The notes beneath the pieces are model-generated. The model had not been told where the DNA came from, searched no databases, and saw only the letters and a list, made by a program, of their open reading frames with translations. Below, in pieces: positions 1 through 13,400 of a DNA stretch of 64,000 bases. A program made the translations under genes and the position numbers. Source of the stretch: Halisarca cf. caerulea. Lineage: Eukaryota > Porifera > Demospongiae > Chondrillida > Halisarcidae. Position 1 is the stretch's first letter. Each line of letters opens with the position of its first letter. The DNA lies in NCBI GenBank assembly GCA_963170055.1, contig CAUJGJ010000012.1:152339-216338 (forward strand), given 5' to 3'.

Positions 1-187
1 GACGCAGGTCATCGGGTTTCTGTAAGAAACCAGAGTGATCGTCAGGTGGGTCTTTACCCCACTCCCTAAGTATTCTTGGTCCCAGCACGTTGTCCCAAGT
101 GGAGAATACTATTAAGTCAAAGTAGTTGTTATTTTTGAGGGGATTTCGTTGCAGAGGTGGGGAATCGCTCCTACTTCTAGCAGCCAT
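1..187 (-). CDS. C9orf72: C9orf72-like DENN protein, N-terminal coding exon (partial)
   Basis: The minus strand reads open from an ATG at 187 to the window edge, 62 complete codons. After about 22 polar residues comes YFDLIVFSTWDNVLGPRI. The core WDN-(V/I)-LGPR in a hydrophobic strand is the hallmark I know from the start of the longin/uDENN domain of C9orf72, a DENN-fold protein that works with SMCR8 and WDR41 in autophagy and small-GTPase control. The 20-residue polar leader and the downstream Asp-rich stretch are not conserved as far as I can tell. The ATG context AAAGATGGCTGC is strong. A second upstream ATG in another frame begins an 18-codon reading frame that overlaps this start. The rest of the gene lies left of the window. 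Assignment rests on one motif, so another DENN or longin protein remains possible. Confidence 0.62.
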   Translation of the reverse strand, partial: MAARSRSDSPPLQRNPLKNNNYFDLIVFSTWDNVLGPRILREWGKDPPDDHSGFLQKPDDLR

Positions 188-469
188 CTTTATACCAAGA
201 TACCAGTCTCGTTCCCAGACACAGCCCCGCCATTTTATTTTTATACCCGCTCTGCAAGGGTCATAACTGATCACCAATGCAATATAACAAGACTTGAAGA
301 GACGCAAAAGATGCACAATGTCAATTAAAGAAAATTATAAAAAATGTAACCAAAAACTCATATTTGTTATCTAAGTATGTAGTATTACTGCAACATGTCC
401 CATGTAGTAACAAATTATGTAGATGAAGTGTTAAAGGCCCCATTAACAGTACTGTAGTTTGTGTAATGT

Positions 470-845
470 TCACTGCATGTGCTGAATGCATTTGCTGCTA
501 CTAGGTCTATAAATGGACAACACACACAATCTGATAAGCAACCAGGCAATCACCAGGTGGTATGGTGTCTTCTTTCCACACTGGCTATAGTCTGCAGAAG
601 GTTGTACATTCCCTCGCCATCCCAGCAGTTGTGGATAAAGCAAGTGAGATGAAAGCACCATGCTCCACATCTCTGATTCGTTAACCATGTTCTTTCTGAG
701 AGTCTTCGTAGCAGACCCCTGTTGGTGATAGAGGCTATTCAGGCTCTTGGGGTGATGGGAGGGGGCGTTTGGGTAGAAGACCCTGACATCAAAACATGCC
801 TCCTGCCCAGCACTCCAGAAACCACGATAGTGGATGTTCAAGCGA
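470..845 (-). mobile_element. LINE C-terminal domain remnant (family D)
   Basis: The minus frame from 841 to 470 contains FDVRVFYPNAPSHH, followed by a charged stretch and a late hydrophobic segment. This block (DVRVFNPNAPSH type) is the conserved C-terminal domain that follows the reverse transcriptase in one group of non-LTR retroelements. No reverse transcriptase is left here, so the copy is truncated. Related material occurs on the plus strand near 5.8-6.6 kb. Confidence 0.7.
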
Positions 846-849
846 GCTT

Positions 850-2120
850 CATTCCCAGCATTAGCTGTGGCATGAGTAAAGGATTCACCATTCAGGGTTT
901 ATAGTATGGCTCTCCTTGTCGGAACATGCAGGGCTCCCAGTGAAGTAGTTGAATGAATTCATTAGTTAATTAATTAATTAGTTCCTTCCTGATTGCATCT
1001 TCAAGGGGTTGTAGCAAGGCATGCATGGATTTCAGGTATTGTTCTCTGACAAAAAACCATTTTGCTTTGCTGGTCGTGGATAAATACTGCAAATGTGGCA
1101 TGTGGTTGGCTTGTTGCTATCTTGGCAAGGGACTCTACTTCCTTATATCACTTGGAGTCAGACTTTTGCTGTCATGAATATGTGAACAAAATCCTGAAAG
1201 CCGAGGGCAGCACCAAGGTGTCTCTCCCTCAGGTGGTGATATACACATTGGTGTTAGCAAATATAAATCTTTTGCTTCATAAAGGCAATTTTCTTTTGCA
1301 ATGAAGTATGGTTTTTCTCCATTTGGAAAATACTTATATACTTAATTCGGTCCAATGGTACAGTTTGCCACACCATACGCATATTGTCACAGATGTTGAC
1401 GTTCTGCAGCAATATATAGTTTATGGATGATGCCACTGCTTCTGCAGAATGTCAACAACTGCTGGTCTTAACTGGGAACCCTAAATACTGGATACATATA
1501 ACAAACACTAACTTGATTGAGGAAGCTACAATATGTATAATCAAGGATTGCAGTTGAAATTAAGCATGTAAGAAATCAAAACAACAACTTATTGTGATAT
1601 TGAAGAAGTAAATGTCAAGTTAGTCAGAGTTTTGTGAGACCCAAATATGTGGTGCAGGTATAAAAATTGAAGTATAAGTTCGGTTCTTGGGAAACTCTGA
1701 GCTACTTGATGTTTACTGCATCAATATATATCACAATAATTTGCTGTTCAATTTCTTACATGCTTAATTTCAATTTCATAAGATTTATATCTTTAACTAC
1801 TAAAATTAATGTCCATAATGACCAGAGGGACATTGGGTGACTATTCCAGTCATTGTGCAACTATTGATTGTACTGTAGCAAGTTAGATTTATGATCATAG
1901 TTAGATTTGACAGCAAAGACAATCATACGAAGGGGATCGGTCTTTATTAGAACCACATAATTGAGTCTTCCGTGCAGAAAACTGCTACAGGGTGGGTGCT
2001 GCTCCATTGATGGCAAGGTAGACTGTATGCAATCCGAACTGCCTACACTGGGAATTAAACCAAGGTTAAGAGACTCATGCAGTTTTGATCTGCTACAATC
2101 ACATATTCTGATTGATGGAA
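850..2120. other. Intergenic stretch without recognised genes
   Basis: I see only short open frames with no family resemblance. Codon use and stop density look non-coding on both strands. A TTAA-rich patch lies near 960-980. Confidence 0.5.
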
Positions 2121-2128
2121 TGACACTA

Positions 2129-2371
2129 TACAAGGGCCGGTGCAGCCATGCAAAATTGGCTATAACAATGGTGTGAGAGTTGGGAGTGGTGGAGAAAAAT
2201 TAGAGTGTTTGTGAGGGTAGGAAGAATTGCTTTGTAAAGGAAGCAGAATATATTTGCATACCTCACAGATAATGTGAGACATGTAAACATAAATAGCCGT
2301 GTGGGAAGTTTTGGGAGTGGTAAATAAATTGTATGAATGAAAGCAAAGTACATGACATGGGCCCTTGTAGT
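2129..2371. mobile_element. Small inverted-repeat element (MITE-like)
   Basis: The ends read TACAAGGGCC and GGGCCCTTGTA, a clear short inverted pair about 240 bp apart. Its right part, including a GTGTGGGA-TTTTGGGAGTGG-type core and the ATGAAAGCAAAGT stretch, recurs near 37.5 kb, where the end reads TAGGCCCTTTAATTA. I infer a non-autonomous DNA transposon family with at least two copies in the window. Confidence 0.55.
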
Positions 2372-2379
2372 TACAGAAA

Positions 2380-5300
2380 TTGTAATGGAGTGATAACGAG
2401 AGGACTTAGCTTAGATGGTATAATTAGAGGGGTCATCGATCAGGGTTGAATTTGTAGTTGAATTGTGACCATAGATAGTCTGATAGTTGTCTCCTGATGG
2501 AGTTGAGGTATTGTTGAAATTAATTTGCATAAGAATCAAGGAGAATTCCATAGTCAGGTGATTCAACTGTATGATCGAAGTAAAATGACTGATAGTTGAT
2601 GATCTGGCAAAGTGTGTATACTATAGTTTGTTGGTTGGTGCTGAGCAGGTATTGGATTGGGAGATTAATTGAATGCGTTGAGGTTGTCTGAAGGGAGTCG
2701 GATGCTTTTCACAAGGAACAACATGTCCTGTAGTTTGAAATAGTACATTAGTGGCAGAATATGTACCTTGGTAAGTCTTTCCTTGTGTCATCAACTATAA
2801 GAATTTGGTGTCATGTCTTAGGATTTGCTCTAGGTTGATGATGTCTTGGAGTGGCGAAGTCTCCACAGTGGCAAATTAAATAGCAAGATAGTTTTGATCA
2901 TATTAGTGTTAAATACAGGGCTCGTTAGTGCTTTGCAGGTTGAAGATGATGTGCATGTACTGTTTGATGAAGTAGAGGGATTGGTATTTGTGTTTGCAGA
3001 CGTGTGAAAGATGGTAAATTGGAGGGTATATCAGCATTGACTCAAAGCCTCTTTGATGTGATACTAGTGGGGTAGGGGTGTTGTCTATTGTGTAGGTAGA
3101 GGGATTCCTGGAACTGGATGAGGGAAAATTATGGGGATTTAGGAATAGCTTCCATTTTTGCACCATGTAACTACTGCATCTATATCTCAATCTTGGAAGA
3201 TGATTGATTGTATAAGTTTAGAGTCACAGCAAAAGGATAAATTGATGAGTAGTTTACTACTGATGGTAGGTTATAAATGCATATTATAATAATGTTGATG
3301 TTTTTGAGATTACACTTTATATGTAAATTGGACTAAAAGATATAGGTGTTTGTTTAGTTGGGTTTGAGATTATAAGTGGATGTTTTTTTTCTTATATTAG
3401 ATGTTGCAATTCGTAATATTAGATGTTCTTTTTATATTAGACATTGCAATTCACAATGTTAGATGTTCAGGCCAGGCTGGAAGAAATTTTTTTCTAATGT
3501 TTTGTTCCAACCTTCACTGAAATTGGGGTCATGTACTAGCTAGTGGAAATTGTGAATTCTGACCATCCTAGGGACTACTGTCCCTAATTCTCAGGCGGTC
3601 TCAGTTCCCAGGCTGCTACACTGGTGTGTACAGACATGCAGGTGCATGGTCCTTCTTCACAGGTGGCCTTAATACATGCTGGTTTTACTGTAGTATACTG
3701 CATGTATGCTCATCCTATCAGGACTCACTGTAATTACATGAATCCATGTACATTTAATCAGGCATTGTGTGATTGGCTGTATACAGGAATTATTGTATAC
3801 AGTATATATATTATATGTACATATACGCTGAGCCGTCGCGGTCAAGCAAAGGTCTACTGGTCATCCAACCATTTGGAATCTAATATGGCCTCAGACACTA
3901 TTGCAACATTTAACTGCTATAGTATACAGTTAGTATAAATAGATACCTTTTTCTGAAGGAGAATACCCACAATTAGACCCACTCCTAAATGCATGTTACC
4001 TCGACAATGACTGCATTCTGCCCCTTTTTTACTTTATTATTGCCCACAGCTCTGCAAAATGGGGTGATTTGTACTATATTGTTGGCACAATGTCATGCAA
4101 TCATCTTGTCTTGAATTTCATGATTTGCGTCACTGAACCAAACATTCCTTTTGAGCAAACCTCAACTTGTCCTTCACATCTGTACATGTGAAGGCAGATA
4201 CATTTTACCATACGCAATGACACTCTTATCTTCAGCATGCTTTTCACCACATTCCAGCTTGGTGCTTTTGGCTTCTTTTTCACCACTCTTGTAGTCCCAT
4301 GAAGTTAATCGAAATTAATAATTTAACTGATCTTACCAAATTAATGCTGAAGTTACACTATTATAACATTTGCACCCATGATGCACCATGCAAAGAATCA
4401 TGCAGCTTTTTGCCAGCTATAGTAGGCCTATATAAGGGTCAATGAGCTATTATGGTCCAGCCCCCCAGCATGTGTGTAAACGCTTCCTATACTCCGTGCA
4501 CTGTATAGGTACTAATCATGGTGTTAGACAATGCAAATGTGAAATTGGTAGTGACATTTCCTGAAATGGTGCATGTATTTGAAAGCCAGGTTGAACCCAC
4601 ATCCATATAAAATAGAAAAGAAGAATTTAAGCCCTTGATTATGGGATACTGTGACAATATTCAAATTCATCAATTTTTTTGTGATCATTGATTGTACAGT
4701 ACTATTATATAATGTTGTCCTCTCTCACCTTCCTGCACAAGAGACAAGAAACAGCTAGTCCTACCTATATATGAACAAATTTGCAAAACTATAATACCAG
4801 TCAAGTAGACACTGCTGAACTATGGTAACCTACTAGGTATAGCATGCCTTTTGTGCTGATTAAACATATACTATAGCTTCCTGGATGTCTTAAAGACCAC
4901 TTGTATTGAAAGACCATCTGTACACAGTGACCACTGTATGCTGATCCAAAGGCCACTTCAGTGTGTACAGACCACCTGTCTGCAAAGACCGCCATCACTT
5001 GCATGGTTCCTAATTGAGTGGTCATTATAGACGGGTTTTTCTGTAGTTAAGTGCAATGAAAATTGTGGTGCAATTTTGTTTCTTGTGATACATACATGCT
5101 TAATTAGTAATCTAAATTCTTTTTCTGTGTGCATGTAACACATTCGACCACTGAGTAATAGTCACTTTACACACAATAGTAACAATATAGATTTTGCTGC
5201 TGGTGCACACCAGCATGATGGCCAGATCTGATTTCTCAGTTCACTTTATGAGTAGTCAGTGTGCATCAATGCTCTCTGTCATAAAACATAAATCAGAGCA

Positions 5301-5800
5301 GTATGCTTGATTTTAAAGTTTCCTCGCATGTACACCTTTTACTGTTACTGAAAATATTATCACAACCAAGTATAGGTACAAAAGAACTAAAGGCTGTTGA
5401 GTAAGTCATACCTAAATATACATATGAGTCTGACCAATTTGGAAAATATAATATTATTATGACTCCGTGTTAATTGACTGTGTTACATTGAGACCTTGCA
5501 CTTCAGATGGTGGATGAGCACAATAGAGATCGCGACGTTAAGTGTGTTGCAGTGTCATGCGTTATGGTATTATGGTAATAATTTAGCAGGAACCATGTGT
5601 GTAGGGTATACATACCATACAGTTAATGCAAACTTTTTCTTGTAACTTAGTATTCCATAATGATTTGGTCCCCCCTCCCCTTGTATATATAATATTATAT
5701 ATAGATATATACTTAGCTAGTTACAGTTAATTACTATTGTGACAAACTACTGTATTTAGCAAAATATTTTTTACTCGATTCACAGTGTCCTCTAAATGAA
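2380..5800. other. Intergenic stretch without recognised genes
   Basis: No open frame here resembles a protein I know. At 3399-3462 a short unit (TTAGATGTTGCAATTC...) occurs twice in direct orientation. Around 4856-5030 there is debris like the CAGTGGAACC-type MITEs found elsewhere (phrases such as AAAGACCACTTGTATT and CAGACCACCTG). Confidence 0.4.
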
Positions 5801-5844
5801 AATTGTAAAATGCTGGAATTTGAGCTTAATTGCGAAATCTTCCC

Positions 5845-6660
5845 TCACAACTTTTTTCTGCTTCTTTCAAAATCTGCATGTCATCATGTGTATGGTGTAA
5901 CAACACAACTAGCCAAGCAGAAAATCCTGATTCCTCCTAAACCATTAAGAATGACATCAGGATCGAAGGCCAGCAGGGAGAGGCAGGACAAGAATGCCCA
6001 AATCATCAATGGCCATCTCACTCCTGAACAAAATCGAAGAGCTGATCTTGTTAGAGAGATAGGCTCCTCCTTGTGGCTCTCTGTTCTGCCTCTGAAAGAG
6101 CATGGTTTCAAACTTCTACATGAAAGTGAATTCGGAGATGCTCTGTGCCTTATATATGGATAGAAGCCAGCTAATACCCCCCTCCCCCAATCTTGTAGAT
6201 GTGGTGCCCAGTTCTCTGTTGACCACTCCCTCATAGATCTGCCACATAGGCGGCTTTCCCACAATCCATCACAATGAGATACGTGCATGCATGGCAGCCT
6301 CTCCTGACAGAAGTTTGTTATACATTAATGTCACCACTGAGCCCTCCCACTTCAGCCTCTGAATGGTGAAATTATGATTGCTCAATCTACAAACACTCAT
6401 CCATGCTAGGGGGGTTTGGAATGCTCCACATGCAGGATGTATTTTTGATGTTAGGGTGTTCTACATGAATACGTCCTGTAATTGTTCCATCAATATCTCC
6501 TCCACATACAGAAGTCATGAAAATGCCAAGAAATGAGAATATGGGCGATGCATCAAAGATGTTGCATGAAGAATTCACTCCCCTTGTTCTTTCCACAATG
6601 GGTGGCATGAGAAAGGAGGCAACGGTCTTCTTTGATTGAGTACTGGCAGACATGCTCACC
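5845..6660 (+). mobile_element. Decayed LINE C-terminal region (family D)
   Basis: On the plus strand the frame starting near 5950 reads NGHLTPEQNRRADLVREIGS, then FGDALCLIYGW-like residues, then after a stop CRCGAQFSVDHSLICHIGGF (6195-6255). A Cys/His cluster of the form CxCG-x4-VDHxLxCxxGGFP is the typical zinc-knuckle-like region after the reverse transcriptase of this LINE group. Further downstream CIFDVRVFYMNTS (about 6440-6480) continues the same C-terminal domain in another frame. Stops and shifts show an old dead copy. It lies about 0.8 kb upstream of the thioredoxin start and has no evident part in that gene. Confidence 0.72.
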
Positions 6661-6900
6661 AAGAGAAAACAGCAATCTTATCCAATCATCATGGGCTGGC
6701 TGAGGTGATCGTCAAGCTGGCAATCTTTAGCCCTACTACGTGCCTCCATCATGTGTATTTGTGGAAGCAGATGCTCCCTTCACTGCCCAGGCTACAGGTC
6801 TTATAACTGAGTCTTACTCACCCTTGAGGTCGCCGCCACAACTTATATGCTTAAACTTGTGCTATTATATTAACAATTATCTAATATGTTTGTTATATGC

Positions 6901-7262
6901 ACATAGTTATCAACCCCTTTCAATGATTTTGGGGGACAGAATAGTACAATTTGTAGGACATTCATTACTTTTGCAGGACACTTGTCGTTCCATGTACAAA
7001 AGTAAGTAGCTTGCCTTGCATTAATAGAGCGCTTTGGTGATGAGTGGAAAACTCCAAAATTCCTTAACTAAACTTGACACTATTGTATTTCACAATAAGT
7101 CAGTTTGATGTCTTGCAAGGTGAATTTAGCAATAAAATATCCCTTCTTTATATTTGCCTCAAGTAATTTTGCATGACATCAGTTGTAGTTTCAGGGACAG
7201 CAGAATACAAAGGCATTTCAGGGACTGTCCTGAAAAATTGGGGACAGTTGGCAACTATGCAT
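6901..7262. mobile_element. Possible hAT-like MITE
   Basis: The left end (ATAGTTATCAACCCC) and right end (GGGGACAGTTGGCAACTATG) form an imperfect inverted pair. The interior has repeated GGACA/GGGGACAG motifs. Ends are divergent, so the boundaries are uncertain. Confidence 0.35.
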
Positions 7263-7459
7263 GCATGTCATTTGTGATGACTATTGTATTCTCACTCTTC
7301 TACCAATTTTGTCTCTTTCTGTCATTTCACCGGATGTATCGCGTCATAATTCATCTTTGCTCGCGTGCACTATCAGGTGACACAGGGTGATATCCTACAT
7401 TCCTTTTCTTACACAAGCTTAAATTGTTGGAGTTCCATTCTAAGAATCTTACCTTGGAG

Positions 7460-10400
7460 ATGCCAAAGTTTCTAGAAACGAAGGTATGATCAAATTGTCT
7501 ACCCTACAACTTGATTCTAATATTATCTATAGGCTTGCAAAGTAAATCGAGATAACTTGGAACAGCGGCTATATCTTTTCCTACAGCCAAGCTGTCTAGC
7601 TATACTTGCCACTGTTACACTCTCATTTCATGTAGACAACACTAGTCAAAAGCAAAGCCCGTCACTTGATGTTGGGACCACTTTTTCCCTACCGTTTCAA
7701 GTTACTCTGCTTTGCCCTACCATAGCGGATATTAGTACGCACAGGAAGGTGGTCGAGAGAAGTGCTTTGATTGGTAAGAGACGAGTCCGTCCATGGGTAT
7801 TGCTACGTCGTTAGGTGATTACGAAAGGAAAACGAACGCTTGTAACAGGACTCTATCACAGGCGTACGTAGATACTCTCTAGTCTCGTCAACCAGACCCT
7901 GTTTCGCCTCGTTTATTATGATCCGCCATTTTTACTGCACGCTTGGCGGATCATAATAAACGAGGCGAAACAGGGTCTGGTTGACGAGACTAGATACTCC
8001 CTGCCCATTTGTAATTTTTCATATCAATATGGCTACCTTTGCAAATATGATATCAAAATTAATGTTACTAGGGCCCGTTAGGGTTAGGGTTCATTTGTTC
8101 GAACTGCATGCAGAAATACATTCAGAGCATGTTGTCTATATACTGTAAATGCCAAGTACGTATATTATTATTAATTATTAAAGTGCAATGTGTACGACAC
8201 TAGGGCGTCATGCCCAATAAAGCACTGTAATACAACACAAGACAATCAAAAACGAATGTTCCACATTCTACACAAGATTTTCCTGATGGAAGTAGAGTGG
8301 CATGCATGCTTGGTCAAGAATTAGAGCAGCCTGGGCTTTATCACTAAGTGATGTGAAATCGGGAACTGATATCATCTTCTGGACCAACAGGGCTGTGGAG
8401 TCGGCTTGACTCTCACACCTTAAAAGCCAGTGCGTAACATCCTCAATCTCACTCAACTGGCACTGCTTACAAATTCTATTCTCTCTTGGCACACCCTTCC
8501 ATCTCCCTGCTTCAATCTCAAACGGAGCTGTACCTCCATGCAGTCTCATCAGCATTCTTCTATCAGATTTAGATTGAACATCACTACATCTGCTCCGGCA
8601 TGCCAATTCCAATATAGTTTGCAGAATATCCAACTTGGGATTAGCTAAGATCTCCTGAGCCCTTGTCTCCACTATCCTCCTCCCAGCACAACTCCAAAGC
8701 ATAGACTTTACTTCTGCACATGACAACCCATTCCAGTCATTTCCAGCCACATCAGACCAATGAAATTGTTCCATGGTTGAGTGGAGATTTCTAATCCAAG
8801 CACCCTGGTACCTAATAGCCTCACGGGCAACTTGCCTCGGCCTTGGAATGCTTCTGTCATAGATACCTTAAACCAAAACACAATACATCTAACTCGAGCC
8901 ATCCACACTATTGGCATGTCCATTTCTGACCATAACGAAGCTTTTGGGTGAGACTGACATACTCCAAAGAATGAACACAAGGCCCGTAGCTGCGATTGCT
9001 CTACATCATCAATACCTCTCATACAACCTCACACCTCAGCACCATACAACAAGACTGAATCTATAAAAGACTCCAACAGACACTTGTATGTGTCCGTATA
9101 CACCTCACCCACACTTGTTCTGCATCTCTGCAAGCAACAACTCAGGGCTTTCCTAGCTACTTCAATTCTCTGATCTATCATAAGCTTCAGCTCAAGGAAT
9201 TCATCAATGACACATCCAAGATATTTGTATGAAGAGACACAAGGAATAGGCTGATCGTGAACAGTAAACACTGTCTTTTCCCTTGACATACCCCAGCCTC
9301 TAAAGTGAATTACACCTGATTTTGCCGAATTCACTTCTATGCCCCATTCCCGACACCAACACTCCAAAATGCCCAAGGCCTTAGTCAGACCATCAGCATC
9401 TTCCCCGAGCAAAGTTGTGTCATCCGCAAATAGCAAACCTGGAATCTCTTTACTGCCACATTGCACACCACAGCGGTTACACTTCAACTCTACTATCAGA
9501 GAATTAATGTATAGAGATAATAGAAGGGGCAATAACACGCAACCGTATCGTGATTTCGCTAGAATTGACAAGTTCGCCGTGTATATAATAAAGACAACTT
9601 GCACAATGCACGTTCTAGCCAAACCTGGTGTGATTTTTGAGTTCGCTTTCGTCTTTCTCCGAGTTTGTCCTTGTGACTATGTCTTATTCTGACTACAAGA
9701 AGCAACGAATCATCTATTGGCACACGAAGGGTCTGAGAGCTCCTCTCATCTGTAGCAAGCTAGCCAGCGAAGGTCTACCTACCACGAGACAAGGCATCCA
9801 CAAGTTTCTTCGTAAAGTTGAAGAAACGGGAACAATTGCACAGAGGCCTGGTTCGGGGAGGCCGTCGAAGGTAGCCGGTGTCGTCGAGCAGATCATCGAC
9901 ACTCAGATGAACAAGGATGACGAAACTACTGTAGCAGAGCTACAGAGACTGCTCCGAAGTTCACGTAGGATAACATACGTGAACATACATATGACAAAAG
10001 CGAGAATATACTGAAACAACATGGCTGCTCACCGTTGTCGCTCTTAGTATTCCTTTCTCGGGGACTGATGTCACCGGGCGAGCGAGAATGGGTCTAGCGA
10101 AACTCATCATTCGTAAGGCTGCATGTCGGGCTCTGACCCCGATGCTTGCTAAAGGTTAATTGATGATGCAATAATACTTTGATTCATTAGTTGACAGCAA
10201 AATAAAGCAATCAAGTTGCGTAATAAACAATTCTAGACAGATGTACTGTTCCGCCGAGTTCCAGCTTAGATACGTACTGAAAAAAACACATGGAAACTTG
10301 GTGTTGTTTGTACAACCTTTACTCCGGCAGAATGCTCTACGTAACTTGAAGAATTCTTTAGTTGTCTTGGGCACATCTTTCCCTAGACAGGTGTCTTCTT

Positions 10401-13400
10401 TGTGGTTAGAGTATCTATGGTTGTACGCCCGACGTCAGCAAAAAGATCGTCAATGGAGACTTGGCCGCCAATCCAACGTCCCGTTTTGTGTCATCAGGCC
10501 TTCTGTGCTGTACCCCCCTCCCCCCCCCCCCACCCCCAACAAGTATTCGCCCTATCCAAGCTGCCCACGAACGTTAGTAAAGTTGTATAGTCCCCGGCTA
10601 CATCTTTGATTTAGTCTGCTCCTGGGAGACGTTGGAGTAAAGGTCCCAAACAAAGTTCTTGAGATCTCTGAGGATAACAATATGGCAATTAGGCAGGTGA
10701 TGTTAGATTGGCGGCCATGTGAGACTCTATCTGAGGATCTTTTCATTGATGTCGGGCATACAAGACGCCATTCTTTGGAAAGATGGGTCCAAGACAACTA
10801 AAGAACTTTTCAACTTACGTAGAGCTGCTGCAAGTTGTCGGAGTAAACAACACCGAGTCCATAGAAGAATAGAAATATCCTCCGTCAATATTGCTTCGGC
10901 CAACTTCTGTAAATGAGTTATCATAACACCTGCGCATTAGAAGCTCAACTTCATCTTTTGACTTCGCCCCCAGTGCACCCTTTCGAATGATGAGTTTCGC
11001 CAGACCCATTCTCGCTCGCCCGGTGACGTCAGTCCCCGAGAAAGGCCGAGCAAGAATCGGGTCGGCAACGCCAGACTAAAGTTACCCCATGTTCCAATTT
11101 GCCCTGGTAACTTATTTAGTATATAGAGTGTCTATGCTTTTTCTAAGATCCAGTCACAACACTATGTATGCTGTACTTGCAAGTTTAGTCTGTTAGTTCT
11201 TTTAAAAATGCCTATGGGATTACATAATGTGGATCACTTTTCTACCCAATTTCCAATCACTTTACATCATGTATTTTCTTAATATGAACTAGCATAGGAT
11301 GTTACTGTGTGTGGAAACACATATTTTGTATTTCAATAATTTTGGAATGGATTTATGACTTTTGTAGTGCCACTTACGTATGTTGACTAAATAAGTACCA
11401 CTCATGATCCTTTAATTTGTCTGTTTATGGGGGGGGGGGGGATGTTTGTCAACAGTAAAGTAGTATTCTACTGCATGCATGTTCTCAACTGTGTATGTTG
11501 TTCTCTTCTCACAGGCCGATTTTGACCAAGCTCTTGCTGAAGCTGGAGACAAGTTGGTTGTAGTGGACTTCACTGCTAGCTGGTGTGGACCATGCCAAAT
11601 GATTGCTCCCAAATTTGCGGTGTGTTGTGTACATAGATTGTTGGCTTATCCTAACAAAAGTTGAATCTATTGAGTATTGCTAGGATTGCTGGAACCATTG
11701 CCTATGTACATATTATGTATGTGAACCCAGATAATGTGACATGATGCTGTAGTCCTTTTGCTTGCTATTTGGTAGAACTTTGCATTCTACACCATATGTA
11801 CCCTAATTTTTGCAAGCTTATGCAAATGTTTGGGGTTAGTATGAGTTGGATCACCTATGTCGTTATAGTACTGCATGTAAAAGTGTTAAAGTACATAAGA
11901 ATATGTAGGAAGATATACGTACAGTGGAACCTTGAAATACACACATTGAGAACAATTCCCTTGTTCTTAGTAGAGAAGTTGTCCCCATCTTGTAGGTTGC
12001 TCTCACATACGTACATGATATTGTCTCACCATAGTACATCCTACTGTATTTTGTACGAACACTTACTAAAGCAGAATTATGTCATGTTCACAGAGTTGTA
12101 TTGCATACGTACATAGGTGCATATGGTACAGGTCATTTAAAGATTCTCATTCCGTAATCGTAATATGAATTTATTATGATTTGTATCCTGGTGAGGGGGC
12201 GAATTATGGGCGGATCAAAGGAAAAAATGTGCTGACATTTGTGATGTAGCACAGGTCACTGATATACGCACACTTCCTAATTGATGTCAATTGATGTCAA
12301 TTAATAGTGTAAGTGGCTGGAACTGATTAACTCTAGATGAGACTGTACACACCAATAGCAAACAGTGAATGGTTACCAGGATACAAATTAGTTATATCCT
12401 GTCCAGGTGTGCATGTGTGAGGGGGGCTGGGCCCTGAAATTACTATCACAATACAAAGAGATAACGATCATTCTGTATTCAGAATCTACCAAATTTCGAT
12501 GTGCTTGCATAAGAAGAAAAAGGTGTTGGTATGCAAAGTATGCATGAGGAGAACTTTTGCTTTGCGATTGCATCTGAGTTTGTGCGAGAGCCATTTTGGG
12601 CAAGTTTTGTAATGATGTATACACACATAATAATTGTGCATTTACAGGAGAGACTCGCGGTAGATTCATCCTCAAATATCCTCAACAGCTCACCCCATTC
12701 AGTCGCTATTGACAACAAAGTATAACGTCATGAAAGTTGATAGCAGTTGCTTGTAAGCAAGTTTTGTAACTCGGTGAATGTAGTTTCGTCATCTGCCCAC
12801 ATCTGAACTGCCATCTTTGACCTCGTTGTAACTTTCAACATGTATTCTGATCCTTCCTCTGTATAGAGTCTGTCCTTTCGTATTTCTTTAAAAATTATGT
12901 CATTCCCTCTCCTTGTGGTGTTCAGCCATTTGAACTGAAGTTTCCTACAAATAGCGGGCCCCTTTAGATCCTTCTTGCACAGTGTAGTTGGAGTACATTT
13001 CTTCTTTAATTAAATATGAAATATTCCTTAGGAAACCTTACGTAGCAAATAAATGAGGTGGAAATATAGGGGTATTATGTTTGCAAATGATGATAGAAAT
13101 CATGATTTCATCCTAATGTTCATCCGATTGTTATAGAACAGTCATGCGAAGGGGTTAAAGAAGGTTTTGGAAGAGCATGGGGTAGATATCAGAGGTATGA
13201 AGAAAGAGGATATGCAGAGGAAACTCAACAAATTTGAAGATTTAAAAACAGGAAGAACAAAGTTGATTGATTTTTGAATCACTTTGGTAACCTACTTGCC
13301 AAAATTTCATCCCGAGCCCAATCTTATGGAACAGGCAAAGAAAGGCAAAGAATGAATGTGATTATTCATACGAGGGCTCAAAATTATTCCAGCGCTTGAT

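Noticed and set aside
5884..6288. 134-codon minus-strand frame
   Set aside because: Shadow of the LINE remnant encoded on the plus strand.
8075..8093. TTAGGG-type telomere repeat
   Set aside because: Only GTTAGGGTTAGGGTT, about two units. Too short to call an interstitial telomere.
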